Source: Apostichopus japonicus (Eukaryota > Echinodermata > Holothuroidea > Aspidochirotida > Stichopodidae). From it: 64,000 bases of DNA. Positions within the stretch are counted from its first letter, which is position 1, and each line of letters opens with the position of its first letter. The notes under the pieces were generated by a model. It made no database searches, was not told the DNA's origin, and saw only the letters and a program-made list of their open reading frames with translations. Made by a program: the position numbers and the translations under genes. Location: positions 19,301,841 to 19,365,840 of the forward strand of contig NC_092575.1 of NCBI RefSeq assembly GCF_037975245.1, given 5' to 3'. Shown here one piece after another: positions 34,738-47,800 of the stretch.

Positions 34738-35809
34738 AGTTACAGTTTAAATATCTCTGGTGCTGGAACAATTCTCAACAAATCAAAAGAGAGGAGTAGA
34801 GTGAGACTTTTGAAATTTATCTGCAGAGTACACACTTTCAATAACTCAATCCTCTATACATACTGTAGTTGAATTTTCTTGATCATGCCATTCAGGTATG
34901 TGCTGAATGAAGAAAATCATACCAGCATGTATAAAATCGTTTGGGCGTGGATTGATAAGGGTAATGAATGATTCCAATTACTACGAGATAATGCTGTTGT
35001 ATTTAAGCCAGAATCCAGAATGTGAAAGTTGCGTTGCTAAAATGTTTCAATGTGTTCTGTTATCTGCTCTTGATAATCAACGTAATTGGGGCTAGGCCTA
35101 TCCTTAGTTAGCCAAGCAGCTCTAATATACTTATTTGTAACACATGCAGTCCTAATGTCATGACAACTGAATATTTGCAGTAGCCTTGAACCACTCTAGT
35201 CTAACGTTAGCACACAAGTTACAATACATATTACATTTCTACCAGGATCTTTTAAACTGCATAATGCATAGGAGGCTATCACATCCATTGGATATTCAAC
35301 TAGCCTCAGTAAGACACTGGGTGTAAGCACTATAACATATCTCACTGCCCTAAGGCCTAAGTTCTAACCAGTGCCATGAACTAGCGTTTTGGCCGAACCT
35401 ACTGCAGCCCTAGTGTATATTTATAAGCATATTGACCAGTTTTAGGGCAGTTTTGGCTAAAATAATAACCGTTTTCTTACGACTTAGGCTAGACGTTCGT
35501 ATCGTACTTCGTATAGTACCTGGATGCTATTGTGCGGAATACTCAGCATCTTATTGAAGATCGCATTAATTTCAGCGAAGAAATCATCACTACCATTCTG
35601 TGCAAGAAGATATACATTTATGGGTCTGAATGTGTTGATAAAGCCTATAACCAAGAACCTTACGCCCCGACTCTCACTGTCATCAACTAGGGTAGTAGGG
35701 GGTAGGCCTAGGTTTAGGCCAAGTACATTACTGTACGTGTATCCGTTAGCCGTCCTTATACTTCTTTTGTTGTTGTGATTACGAAATAAAAATACTTTAC
35801 CCGCCAAGA

Positions 35810-35860
35810 CTTGTCAGTGCTAATGACGTACAGGAAGAGAATGACGTCATTAAACTTGCG
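35810..35860 (-). promoter_or_regulatory. Possible promoter with CRE and ETS sites
   Basis: A perfect palindrome ATGACGTCAT (CRE) is at 35841-35850, a half CRE at about 35823-35829 and an ETS-like AGGAAG at about 35832-35837. On the minus strand it is followed by a donor-like GGTAAAGT, so it could start the 5' UTR exon of EXO5, about 1.1 kb from its ATG. This is inference. Confidence 0.35.
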
Positions 35861-35869
35861 CGTGTCCCT

Positions 35870-38340
35870 GGATTGGGGTAATATAAACAAATTCCTCTTA
35901 CTCATGTGTGATATGCTTTATATTGTAGTGACATTGAAAACATTTTCCCAATTAAATACGTAGTAGGCCTACAGTAATTTCAAAACTTCGAAACACCGAC
36001 CAGGTCACCGTGGAAGACATGTTTTGACCGTAACCCCCAAAACTGGAACTCTTTTAAACTCTTGTAATTAAGTCAAATATAAAGCAACTACCGAGATTTT
36101 CATCACACTTTCTGAAGGTTGTCTTAGCAGTTCTGAAACCTTTGTTTAACGAAAGAACAAATGATTTTTTAACATGTTAAAAAGTTCAGCATTTCTAGAC
36201 AAAAAGATTCTAAATGCTAGGTATTTTGTTTTGTGACCGGTCATGCTTATAAAGTCGGGCTTACATGCTGAAGTTGTCACTTTCATCTGTGATGTGCTCT
36301 TCTTGTTATCGGCTAGGGCCTATACTCACTTACATCAGTGCTGAACGGTAATAATGAATCATTATAGGGTTTTACTCGAATTCTAACAAAACATCACTCT
36401 CAGAAGGTAACCCTTTTCAGCCTCTGAAGAAGATCCAGGCTGCTATAGGATCGAAACGTCAGGCCCTCTCACTTTTACACAAAAGATAATCCTCTACACA
36501 TCCCGGCATATTAGTACTAGTTGGTAGTATCGAAATCTTCAATTGCCTGTCTACAAGACCTAACATCTTGCTCAAATCGTATATCAAAATAATCATTTTT
36601 TCCCTCTAGATATTAATATGGTTTAATTCCCAAATGCACGTTTGTATTCGGTGACGTGGCCAGCATTTAAAAAACGTGGGAGGGGATTCCAATTTCCCTA
36701 ACTGACTTTTTTAGGGGCATGAACCTTTATGGAAGGGTTGTAGGTAGAACAAAAAGTTATGAAAGATGAGCCTGGTGTGGCTGTGGGGACATTTCATGCG
36801 GATCCAATGTAGGGTGTTTGTAGGTCCTTCTCTAGAACAAAAAAAAAAAAAAAATGGACCTCACATGGTGCATTCTGAGGCATATTTGGCTAATAAAATA
36901 TAGGTTTATGATTTGTTTTCAATTCAAGGTTATTTGCTAATAAAGACTCAGTGCTGAATTTTGGAAAGTTCCTCTGAAGTATTGCCCTGCATGACGATGT
37001 AGGCGGGAGATGTTCCCGCCCCACCTCCTCCACCCCACCCCCCTTTGAGCAAAACCTTGTTGAACTCAACTCTTGAAATATAATAGACAAATAATGTTCA
37101 AAAGAGAAAAAGTCTGAATGTTTTTCCCCACATTTATTTGTTGGTCAAAATTATCATATGAACCTGTTCCAATATCAAGTATTTTGTAATATCTTGGTAA
37201 AGAAAAAACATTTCTGTCCTCATGGTATCATTCTGATACTGGGGAATAATGCATGTGCATTTTAACGATGATTTCTTACAGATATATGGTGATCGAGGTA
37301 GCTCATTATAGTTGCATCTCGATCCCATTTATCGGACTTACAGGGTACGTAATATCTTTATGAAACATTTGATTACATTTCTTCGAAGGCCCTCCTATAA
37401 ATTGGCACTAAAAGAATAATAGTAACCAGTAAATTTGTTATATGTTTTATGTCACTTTGAAGGATTCAAGTTTTGACAAAACTCAGACGGCAAGAAATGG
37501 TCGTATAAATGTCGAGTGACTATCGAGAGCACCCTCCATGCTCCCCCACCCCCATCCCCCCACTAACATGTACATTTAAAAGGGGTTATTATACTTTGTA
37601 GCACTACACTTAAGGTTATATTTTGTTTGGAGTCTCTGTGGTATGTGTATAAGATTTGCAATGGATTCAGTGATTTCAATCCTGGCCAGCCTCTCACAGT
37701 TCTCTACGCATTGTTACGAACATTATCTGATAAAGTTACAACTCAACAAAACAGTTTTTTTTTATGATTAATTAATTGATAAATGCTTAGGTAGTTAGAC
37801 TAAAACAAGTTAATAATTCAATTCAATAAATTATATGCAGAACCCAAAACATACAAGACTGAGAATTTTAAAAGACTCATGACAGAATTTATTACTTTGG
37901 TTTCACAGGACAACAAAATATTACACTTTCCAAATATTTTGCAGATTGCTACAAGATTGTTTGACAATGCAAAGCTGAGCAACAGTGGCAATTCTGGATT
38001 CTCGTCCCCCTCCCTCTCCCCTCCCACACATCTTCTCCCATTCCTTTCCCAGTGCTGTGTCATTTGCCACTAACGGTGTGCTTCGACTGTAAACCACTCC
38101 TTGTAGAACATATGCCACTGGCAAGGTTTACTGTTTGATGACAAGATGTTGAGAAACTCCTCACAAGGCAACCAAGTTCTCTCTCAAATACTGCCAGACA
38201 ATTTATGCTTTAAACATTCTGTTTTCTTTTCCTGTACACGGACACATAATTCACAGAGCGATTTCTGATGCAGCTGTGAACACATCCCTCTCATTAACCA
38301 ATCAACCAGTTCGACCATTTGCTGAAATGACCACCCTCTT
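35870..38340. other. Intergenic, no gene recognised
   Basis: Contains one hammerhead-like repeat (36420-36464) and a poly-A run at about 36839-36854. Open frames here are short and without motifs. Confidence 0.5.
36420..36464 (+). ncRNA. Hammerhead-like motif (retroelement-derived), copy 1
   Basis: Layout: outer arm GCCT, core CTGAAGA plus one extra A, stem GATCC / GGATC, GAAAC then GTC, outer arm AGGC. The hammerhead core is CUGAnGA...GAAA...UH, so the order fits. The single extra purine before stem II and the near-absent stem III are deviations. Downstream words (acttttacaca) are shared with the copy at 63176. Confidence 0.4.
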
Positions 38341-38357
38341 TGATCCTATTCCAGGAT

Positions 38358-38369
38358 ACATATATATAA

Positions 38370-38444
<75 letters not shown>

Positions 38445-38448
38445 TATA
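38358..38448. repeat. TA microsatellite
   Basis: About 90 bp of almost pure TA dinucleotide, interrupted by a few substitutions, directly left of a MITE. Confidence 0.95.
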
Positions 38449-38785
38449 CAGGGATGTGCCAAGGATTTCCTGAGTGCCGGGTATACTGATCGCCGTCCTG
38501 GGGGAGGGGTCTAAGTGGGAGAAGATTCCAACTCCCCTTTGAGAAATTTTTCGATTTTTGAAGGTGCTCAGATGCCAAATGCTGGCACTTGTGTAGCTTT
38601 TTAAGCACATACACAAGTACTAGTTTTGCTAACAATTTACATTTTTAAATTTATGTTGAATATATTGTTAGGAATGTTGGGATTTTAGATAAAAATAGTG
38701 CTGGGCGGAATTCACGATTTTTAATACAGTGCTGGGCGGTAATTTTTAGTGCTGGGCGGGGCCGCCCAGGGTGGGCACATCCCTG
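38449..38785. mobile_element. MITE with 12-bp terminal inverted repeats inside a TA microsatellite
   Basis: The ends are CAGGGATGTGCC and GGCACATCCCTG, perfect 12-bp inverted repeats. There is no coding capacity in the 337 bp. The left flank TATATATA and right flank TATGTATG are similar but uninformative because the target is a microsatellite. Subterminal tgctgggcggg motifs are repeated near the right end. Probably hAT-like. Confidence 0.8.
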
Positions 38786-38794
38786 TATGTATGT

Positions 38795-38819
38795 ATATAT
38801 ATATATATATCCCTGTATG

Positions 38820-38854
<35 letters not shown>
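38795..38854. repeat. TA microsatellite with duplicated ccctgtatgtatg word
   Basis: The word ccctgtatgtatgtatatat occurs twice in a row after the MITE right end, then TA repeats run almost to the RUSF1 stop codon at 38871. Confidence 0.9.
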
Positions 38855-38859
<5 letters not shown>

Positions 38860-38868
38860 CACATTAAC

Positions 38869-41800
38869 TCAGTAGCCTTTCTTCTCAGCTATACCTTGAA
38901 GATCCCATTCAGCTCTCCATTCGTCGATACCAAGCAGACAATGATCCGTCCTCCAGCCTCTCTCTTTCACCTCGGTTAGAAACTGAGGGAAGAGTCTGTC
39001 GCAGAGCTCGGCCGAAGTACGCTCTATTTCCCATTCATGGAAAGAACTGGGTTCTGTAAAACCCCCATAAAAGGTGAAAAGAAAAATGGTTATTTCGAAG
39101 AGTTAATTACCTTTTCTAACACAGGAGACACCACCTGTGAGATATACAACTTGTTTCCTGGGTTGAACAGTCACAGTTTATATTAAACACATCTAATATG
39201 ATACACTTTGAGTAAAGAAACTGACAATTTACAAAATTGATTGAAGATGGAAATTTGCCATTTTATCCAAGTTTCTATTATTGAATATATACTACTTCAA
39301 TTGATCAGAAAACATTGGGTAATGGAAGGCTAACAACCCTGTAACTTCTTTATAGATGAATGCAAAATAAATGACAAAGATCTAAAATGTCCAATGTTTA
39401 AGATATCAAATGCCTATTATCTCTCTTTTGTATGTGTCATCAGATTAAGGAAAACAAATAGAAGATGTCTCAATTGTTTAAATTTGTCCATAGTTTCGTA
39501 AAGGCCAAAAAGTGAAATACAAGAAACTCACCTGACACAGCAGCTGCCAATTTCCTTTGTAGGGTTTGGTTTATAGTGTCATTAACATCCATATCCTAAA
39601 ACAGATTAGAAAATAGATTAAAGTAAGATGAAGTAAAGACATATTTTAAGCTTGAAAATAAAAATAAAATTACAAAAGAGAATTATCATATTAATAAAGT
39701 CAGACGACCTTCGTAAATCCAGCAGATGCCGTAATTTATTTTCAAAGAGAGTGAAACTGTGTAAAACAAATTGTTTATCTATAATGGAGAAAAAGCCTGT
39801 GTAGGTAAATGTATATAAAAGTTATCAAGAGGGCCTGACATTTCAATCCTAGCAGGATATTCATACGATGCATGCTGAATCAAAAGGTTAGGCCACTCTC
39901 CTCCTTTAAATCTTACTCATGCAAAAAAACATCTGTCGATCACTGTATTTGCATAAAACAGGTTGCTTGGAATTAACATAGACTCAAAACTCCCCAGTTC
40001 CCAAAAGCTTTTAAGAGTGAGATTAATTGAACAATTGAAATTTAACTTTCTTTTCAAAATTTGAAAGGGACAGTAATGATCAGATCGTTAACACAGCTTA
40101 ACACAAAATGATTGTAATAGTTCAAGCATTACAGTACTTTGTAATATTTGCTGTTAGATTTGCCCAAGTTAATTCTTCACTATTGTGTATGCAGGAACAT
40201 CAAAGCCCAAACATGTTTTAAATGAAACAACACTTTATTCAGATCTTTGAGATTTTATTCTTCTTAACATAATCTCTGTGTGAAGGGTAACGATGTTACT
40301 GAGGTTTAAGTCTCAAGTAATAAAATAAACAAGAAACTAAACTAATTCCCATGTAATAATTATGCATAGTCAGCTAGAATCACATGATGACTAAGCCACA
40401 ATCCACCAGAAAAGTGACGCTCAGAATATATACCAGCTAGTAACACTTAGTTCACATTTAGTTAGTGTTGAAAGATGAAACTACCTTAATTAAAATACTC
40501 ATACTCACATACTTTCCCAGTTTCCCAAATTTCTGAATTTGATTAAAGCTATGGCAGATAATTTCAGCTTGGAATGCTGCTTGTAAATGGTCACGTGTTG
40601 AGCTGTTATGATGTAATATGATATTTATCAATCCTGTAAACAGTAACAAACAAATTATGGAATGCACTTAGTTACCATGTTTGAAGTTTCACAACATAAA
40701 TCATTTCTTCGGTTAGGCTCGAACTTTGGCAGAATATTAAAACGTTAATTTGAAATGGAATATATGACGCAGAGAAAAAAACTAAGAACCTGCTTTCATG
40801 GTAGGCAAGGCTAAGTGGCCATCTAGTAGGGATTCAACACCGTTTTTCAATTTGCCACCATAACTCATATAATGACTAGTGAGATGTTCAGCACCCAAGC
40901 TAATACAGCGGTCCAGAAACATTTAGGTCAATGGCCCAGTATCTTCTACAATGGTTGAGTCATGACCCACTAGACCCCTCCCCACCCCTCAGAGTCAACA
41001 CTCAGAATGCATGAAAGCCCAATTGTAACAATTAACATGATGTGACAAAATATAACCTAATCGATCTTTGTCAGTATATATGCTCCAGTACTGTAGACAA
41101 ACTGTTTGAAGTCTGGAAAAATCTTGCGAACCACTGTAATATTTCCCAACCAACTTTGTTGCCACGGTCCATACTTTGTGGACCATTTTCTCTAAACCAT
41201 CTTCCCACACTGTCCAAGCAGATGGAATTAAAATACAATAGGCTAGGTAGAGCTACTATGAAGTGTGTGGAGGAGGTGAAAAGGGGTTACCATAACCATG
41301 TCCAGAAATTAAAGTAAAGACAAAAAGTTGTAATAACAGCAAGGAAGAAAAACAAAATTCTCAAGAGTGATTTGATCATCTAGCTACTCAAAATTTGAGC
41401 ACAGAAGTGAAAACTGTCAATTATACTAACAATCTTACAACCATTACCATCATGTTGTCTTTTCTACTTCAAATCTGGTACCAATTTCAACATTGGCACT
41501 CTTCAAAAAATGATTTTTATCCACAAGGGAGAGGGGAAACCACTGAATATAAAATCCCTCCCCTCCCCTAGTGTTGCAACAAATTTGTCCTCGATCCTTT
41601 CAAGAAATAAACTCTGACCCTCGGCAAGAATGATTCCAAGAAAAATATAAACCCATCTGAATTTATAGGTCTGAGCTAAAAAGATGTCTGTGACTTGGTT
41701 TAATAACTTCAAGTCTCTGAAGTGAGAGGTATGCTTACTCTGCCTTGGAATGCATCTCAGGAGATATAAAGGATTCTTGGATGATTTACTGGCCTGTTTC

Positions 41801-44800
41801 AGATCATCCAGACTGAAATAAAGGAGACGGTATCAAGATAAAAGGATAAAAAAATAAATAAATAAAAATAAAAATAAATTAATTAATTAATTAAAAAAAT
41901 AAAAGTAAAAGGATAAATTCAGTGAGTAGTCAGATTTGGGTATTGCCTGAACTATAAGTGTCAAAAGCTGCCTTCTTTGATTATTGTTTGCAGGGATCTA
42001 TAAAGGATAAAAGGTGACCATATTTGTTGCTTAGATTCTGAGGATGTGATGTTGAACCACATGTTGACATCAAGGGGTAACATCTACATTATCCATTGTA
42101 AGGGAAGGGTGGTATCTTAAGATCATCTCGATGCTTGGTGTTACTATGTTTCAAGGATGATCATCAAATGCCCATGTTTACATAAGTACAGTCTCCAGAA
42201 AATTCATTTTTTTATTTTTCAAATTTCAACTAATCTGGACCTGTTGACACCTTGGGAATGATCAGTGACAGTAACATGAAATCCGGAAACAATTCTTGGG
42301 ACACCCTTGATCTGGGGACGTTCCATGGAACCTGGGGACTGTCCCCTCGAATCGGGGACACCCAGTCACCTTTATGTCATGGATGATGGACCCATGGATA
42401 CACGCCTACAATTATGATATGATCTTGTGCAAGTTTGACTGGGCAGCAAACTTCAATGATAAATGTCCTTTTTTGTATTATTTGTGTTTGTTAATTGTGA
42501 TTTATTAATAAGAGTATTGTACACCCTTCTCCAAAACTTGCTCAATACTTAGTATACAGTTTTATTAAACATATTTACCTTTTAAATGATTTGTAGAACG
42601 GTACACCAAGTTTTACTCTTTCTTGTCTGAATCCTACAAAATAAAAATATAATATCAAAAGAACATGAGGATTAAGATATCTACTTGATATTATCTATAG
42701 CAGTGTTTGTTTTCAACTTTGTTTTTGCTTTGAACTTGGCATAATCTAGTTGTACTTTTCTAATCTGTAAAGAGAGAGTACATAAACACATGATAAAATT
42801 GAATATAAAAAAAACATGGAAATAATTGGTTGCTTTAGGCCACCAATATATCTGCAGAAATGATGACATTAAGCATAGGCAATAAAACCTTACCCATAAA
42901 ATTTGTGGGACACAAAAAGTTTTCTCTCCTTAAATTAACATTCAATAAGTTTCTAAGTTTAACTAGGTTTGATTAGTATTCAACTATACTTACCAATGAC
43001 TATTGGTTCTTGAGCATTAGCCTCTGTCGGAATGAGAATTCTCCTTTGTAAGCTGTTTAAATATTCCTGAACGACCACATGAAATCTCTCTTGATTAAAC
43101 ATCTCCATGACGACACAAGATACAGCACAGTAGTTGGCATAAATATGAAGGGAAGTGAAGATAAAAAATAGCAGCCATGTCAGACTGGAAAGAAAAAAAA
43201 GGAAGAAAAATTAAACACACGTATTGTTAATATTTTGGAGAGTCAGGTGATTACATATATTTTAATTTGTTTTACTATAATTTGCAATGAACCCATCCCT
43301 TCCCCTCCTTATTCTGCCAGTCCTATTCATCAGTCCTTTTTTTCTTTCAAATACAAGCCATATGCATCTTTTCGGTCTCTTGTAAAGATCTTACCTTGCA
43401 TTGCCACTTATCGTGGGTGTAATGATGAGCCCTACAATCAGCGCTGAAAGGTTTACAAGTGTTTCCTGGAGAAAAAAAAAGTGATAAGAAACAAATATGG
43501 AAAGAAGAAAATGAAAATTAAAGAAAAAAGAGAAAGCACAAACTAGGAAAGACTTTTAACTTGAAACCAATGACTACATACAGCAAAGTTATAAATTTAC
43601 TTGAAAATGGTTACACACATGAAAAACACACACAAAAACCCCAAAACAATTTGTGACAGTACAAAAATATGGAAGATGAGAACTGAAAAATAATTGCATC
43701 TTGAATTCAGCGGAGGCCACTGAAATAGGTTTTATGTTGTAAACTTTGTAAAGTGTCTTTACATATTTATTCGAATATGATATAGCAAATCAAGATGTCA
43801 ACATGATAAAAGGGGTGGAAAAGTTTTTGATCTAGGGAAAGGGTCAACTATTTTGAGGGGTAGGGTCATTTTTTGGGGGGGAGTGGTTTAGGGGTTGGGG
43901 GTTTAGGGATAACTTTATTTGGGATACTGAGGTAAAAACAAAAGTTCTGCTCATCATTTTTCAAGATGGATACAATGGACATGTTTTGACATGGTTTTCC
44001 AAATATATGTGTCTATAGGGGGACATTTCATGACCTCCCACTCACCCCAATATAATACAGATATCCCAACAGTATTTTGTCCAATATACTGTAAAATGAT
44101 CAAGGCAATTGAGAATTTTATTTTGTCCAAAAGATGAAGACTGAAATAATTTCATCTCAAAAAAGACAAAAAAAGGGGAAAATCTGGGCAAATGAAATAA
44201 ACATTAAGTTCATTTAAAAGATTGAACGAGGTTATAAGTAAATTAGCCAAGGTACAGCTGAAGAGGTACAAAGGAGAGACAAGACAAGGGAAAACATAAT
44301 TATCATGTAACAAGGAATGAGATGTAGATGCAATTTTATGGCAAGGAGAGGAATTGCTGCCTTTTTAATGATTTATGGCATGGTATCAGCAAATTTGGAA
44401 TTTGTTTAGAGCAGATATGAAACGGATGATACTACATACCTGACTACCGTCTTTAGCAGAAACGTCTGCCATATTGTTTCGCCTTGCCTGGTGCATTGTG
44501 AGGGCTGCCCTAGTTGCTCCTCCAGCCACCCCTACGATTGACTGATGGAGATAAACAAGGAAGTGCACAATTAAATTTCGATACAGAGGGGAAGGGAGAG
44601 GGGGGGAGGGGAAGTGAAATAAGGCAGAGTAAGTTGAATGAATTCCAAGAAATGTACTTTAAAAATCATTCTTTTAAGTGGTGTGCAGAAACCAAACTTA
44701 TGTACACTATGATAGACACAACTCATCAAGCACTCCCTCACACTTCCTTCCATTCCCCTTCTCCAAACCCTGTTACATCTTTATCAATAATATATTAAAT

Positions 44801-47800
44801 GTATATTTTATTTTTAATTAATTGATTTTTAATACCTTCATTAGTCCAGAGATGCAAGCTATGAGGGTAAAATAGCCCGGGAAGAGAGGAGACACCAGCT
44901 CCACACAGGTAGCTAAATCATTCAGTACGTCAGCAAATAACCTTTAAAGAGAGAGATTACATTGACTAGAATGAAGGTCAAAGTAATAATTTGAAGGCTC
45001 CTCTGGAAAGCAGTGCTTCTGCACTGAGCAGGACTACCCTCATTAAAGATGACAATAATAATAATAAAAAAATAATCATAATCAATAAGGTCCAAGCCAG
45101 GGTACCTAATCGCAGATTGACAATAACCATATCATGATGGATGCACTGATCAAATACATAACCCAGTGACGTGCACAGGATTTCAAAGGTGGGGATTTTG
45201 TGCACACTGCTGAATTCATCAAAGTTTACATTGCTAAATGTTTTTAAATTTCTTGAAGTTTGAGTACTTCATTCTAATTTCTAGATGTGGAGCAGTTTCA
45301 AATTCAAGGAATAAAATCTCTCAATGAAATAATTGTTATGAGATGACCAGGAAAGCAGGTATTAAACTTTTGACCATAGATCAAATGTCATCGGGGGAAG
45401 TGAAGGACTAACATACCTAAAACAGTGCTTATATATTCCCATTGCCTCTGCAGACAAAAAAAGGATTAAAACTTTTCCAAAATATCCAAATATTTTCTAC
45501 TCTGTACTACTAACTACATTCTAATCAAAACCCCCTTAACCATTTTTATGAAAACTTTTTTTGGTTTGTAGCTTACTTTTATGGTATTATCCCTAGAATA
45601 ATTAGTAGTGTTTACCTCCATGTTTTGGCTTCACTGTCCAAGCTGGTCCTATAAAAATGGAAAATACAAATAAAGATCATCAGAATTATAAAGAGCATGG
45701 GCCACTGGTTGGATAAAAATGAGACCACTTACTATAAAAAATTATATATATTCATTGCTTGAAATTAAATTCAGTAAACAATATATCTTTTAAGAGCAAT
45801 CAAAGGAGTTTATTGGATAATACTTAATAAGTGATAACTTTCCTGGTAAATAATAGTTATCATAATAATCAACATTTCTATTGCACCAGTATCCATCACA
45901 AAACAAAGTCACACAGTGTGCACTGACATAACAGTGAGAAAAGGCAAATCAGGTAATAAGATAACAATAAAACAATAGTCAATTAAAAGTTGTCAAGTTC
46001 TCGAAACAGATGTTCTCGCAGTACGAAAGAGATGGAGAAAGCTACGGGTAAATTATTCCAAAGATGCGGGGCAGCAGAAGTAAAAGCAATAGACTCCCAA
46101 GTATCTGTTAGCGATATCTCAATGGAAGATCAATAAAGTTAAAAACAAAGGTACCGCTACAATTGCACTTAATTGCCTACTAAAGAAGTGGATCGAGTCA
46201 TACTTGATCTAGATCAGATGAGGAGAACGTTTATTGATGATCATGAGATGGAATGCCAGATATTGAAGACGGTTCACACCAAAAGGGTATGTATACTATA
46301 GATATTCTGTAGTGTACACATATAAACAGGCTAGAATGTATATATAACACTGCATATTCATTACGCAAATAACAATTAAGTGACAGTTAAAGACAATGGA
46401 CAATTAATGGCTGTACAAGAAGTTCTTCAGAATATCGCTTACTGTTTCTATCATGCATAATGTTCAATATATATTTCGAAACAATGGCAGCTATCTATGA
46501 CATTTAATCCAATTCCAATCCAGTTTAAACAAATAACAATTTCAAGATGACAATTTGATTTCTTACCCTCTGTACCATGCAAATACAATTCTTCCAACCA
46601 TTCCTGTGCCATCTGTAACAAAACGAGAAGAAGAAGAACAAACACATATGAATTTTGCGGTCATACAAATGTCATACAAATGAAGTCTTCAAAACATAAA
46701 GCACAAAGTCAAAACTAGAAATTTAAGAGTACTCCCCCCACATCATGCAAGCAGTGATGTAGCCTTGCTGTACAGAGCACATGGTATCAACTGGCAATCA
46801 GCCTTAATATATATTGACCAACTTGAATCAGAGACGATATTACAATTCTGACCAGAGCTTACCAATTGCCACAGTAACTAAAGGTCCATCAGTATGGGCA
46901 AATTCAAGACATTACAACATCCAAAATAACTAACTTAGGCAGGACATTGACAAACAGGGACAAGTATGTCCTGGTAACATCTCTGCATGCAAATGGTCTT
47001 TAGTTCAATTTTGGAGAGACAAGTTTTCATCTAGATGTAATGGCATACATATACATGAAAGGAAATCAGATATCAACCAATGTTTCAGATGCTAAAACAT
47101 AACAAAACTCAATTAAATTTTTCAATGCAAGATGAATGAATTATTGCAATGTCAAAGGGATACTATTATGGAAGAAATGAGAAACAATAAATAAATATAA
47201 CTTACAAAGAAAAGAAAAGAAAATAGAATAGAACAAGCACTTAAAATAAATGATTTAGGAGACTTCTGAGAAAGTTTGAGATAAAAGTTGTGGATCAGAT
47301 TGTATTCTGGAGTAAAGTAAGTAATAAGAGGGAAAAGATGGGGGAAAAATAAGAAAAGTAACAAGGAAACAATACAGTAACAGAAGGGAATATTTAAAAA
47401 GAACCAAGTCTGACCTTTTAAAAGCCAAGTTATAGTGGCTGCAGCAGCAGAAGCTGTTTCATCACCCACACCTACTCCCTTAAGCATCGCATGGGTAGCA
47501 AGTGTACCAGTAATACTACTGCTGAATGCCTGCAATGAAAGAAGGAGAAAATAATAACTTTAAGGAATTATAAAGAATTTACTTGTAAGGTATTATAACA
47601 GGTAAAGAGGCTTCAACCTTCTATAATGTTTACTGTTTTATTTACCATGAATCATGTAAATATGTCTGTAGAAGTTGTAATAGTTGTATGATATTACATA
47701 ATTCTCATGTTCTGTTGTGGTGTTTTTATATTGGTCCCTATAAATGCATAGTACTAGAGGGACTTATCCTTTGTCCCTGGTTGAACATCCCTTTGACTAT

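Noticed and set aside
35484-35807. 107-aa minus-strand ORF starting MAGKVFLFRNHNNK
   Set aside because: No recognised motif; lies where an EXO5 5' UTR intron would be, and the GGTAAAG near its start looks like a splice donor.
38276-38635. Ile/Tyr-rich ORFs over the TA array on both strands
   Set aside because: Translation of a TA microsatellite and MITE; not coding.
41503-41712. Extension of RUSF1 exon 11 into MKLLNQVTDIFLAQ...
   Set aside because: Exon 11 ends at a GTAAGC donor (41738-41737) and joins exon 12 in frame to the expected family sequence; the extension is intron.
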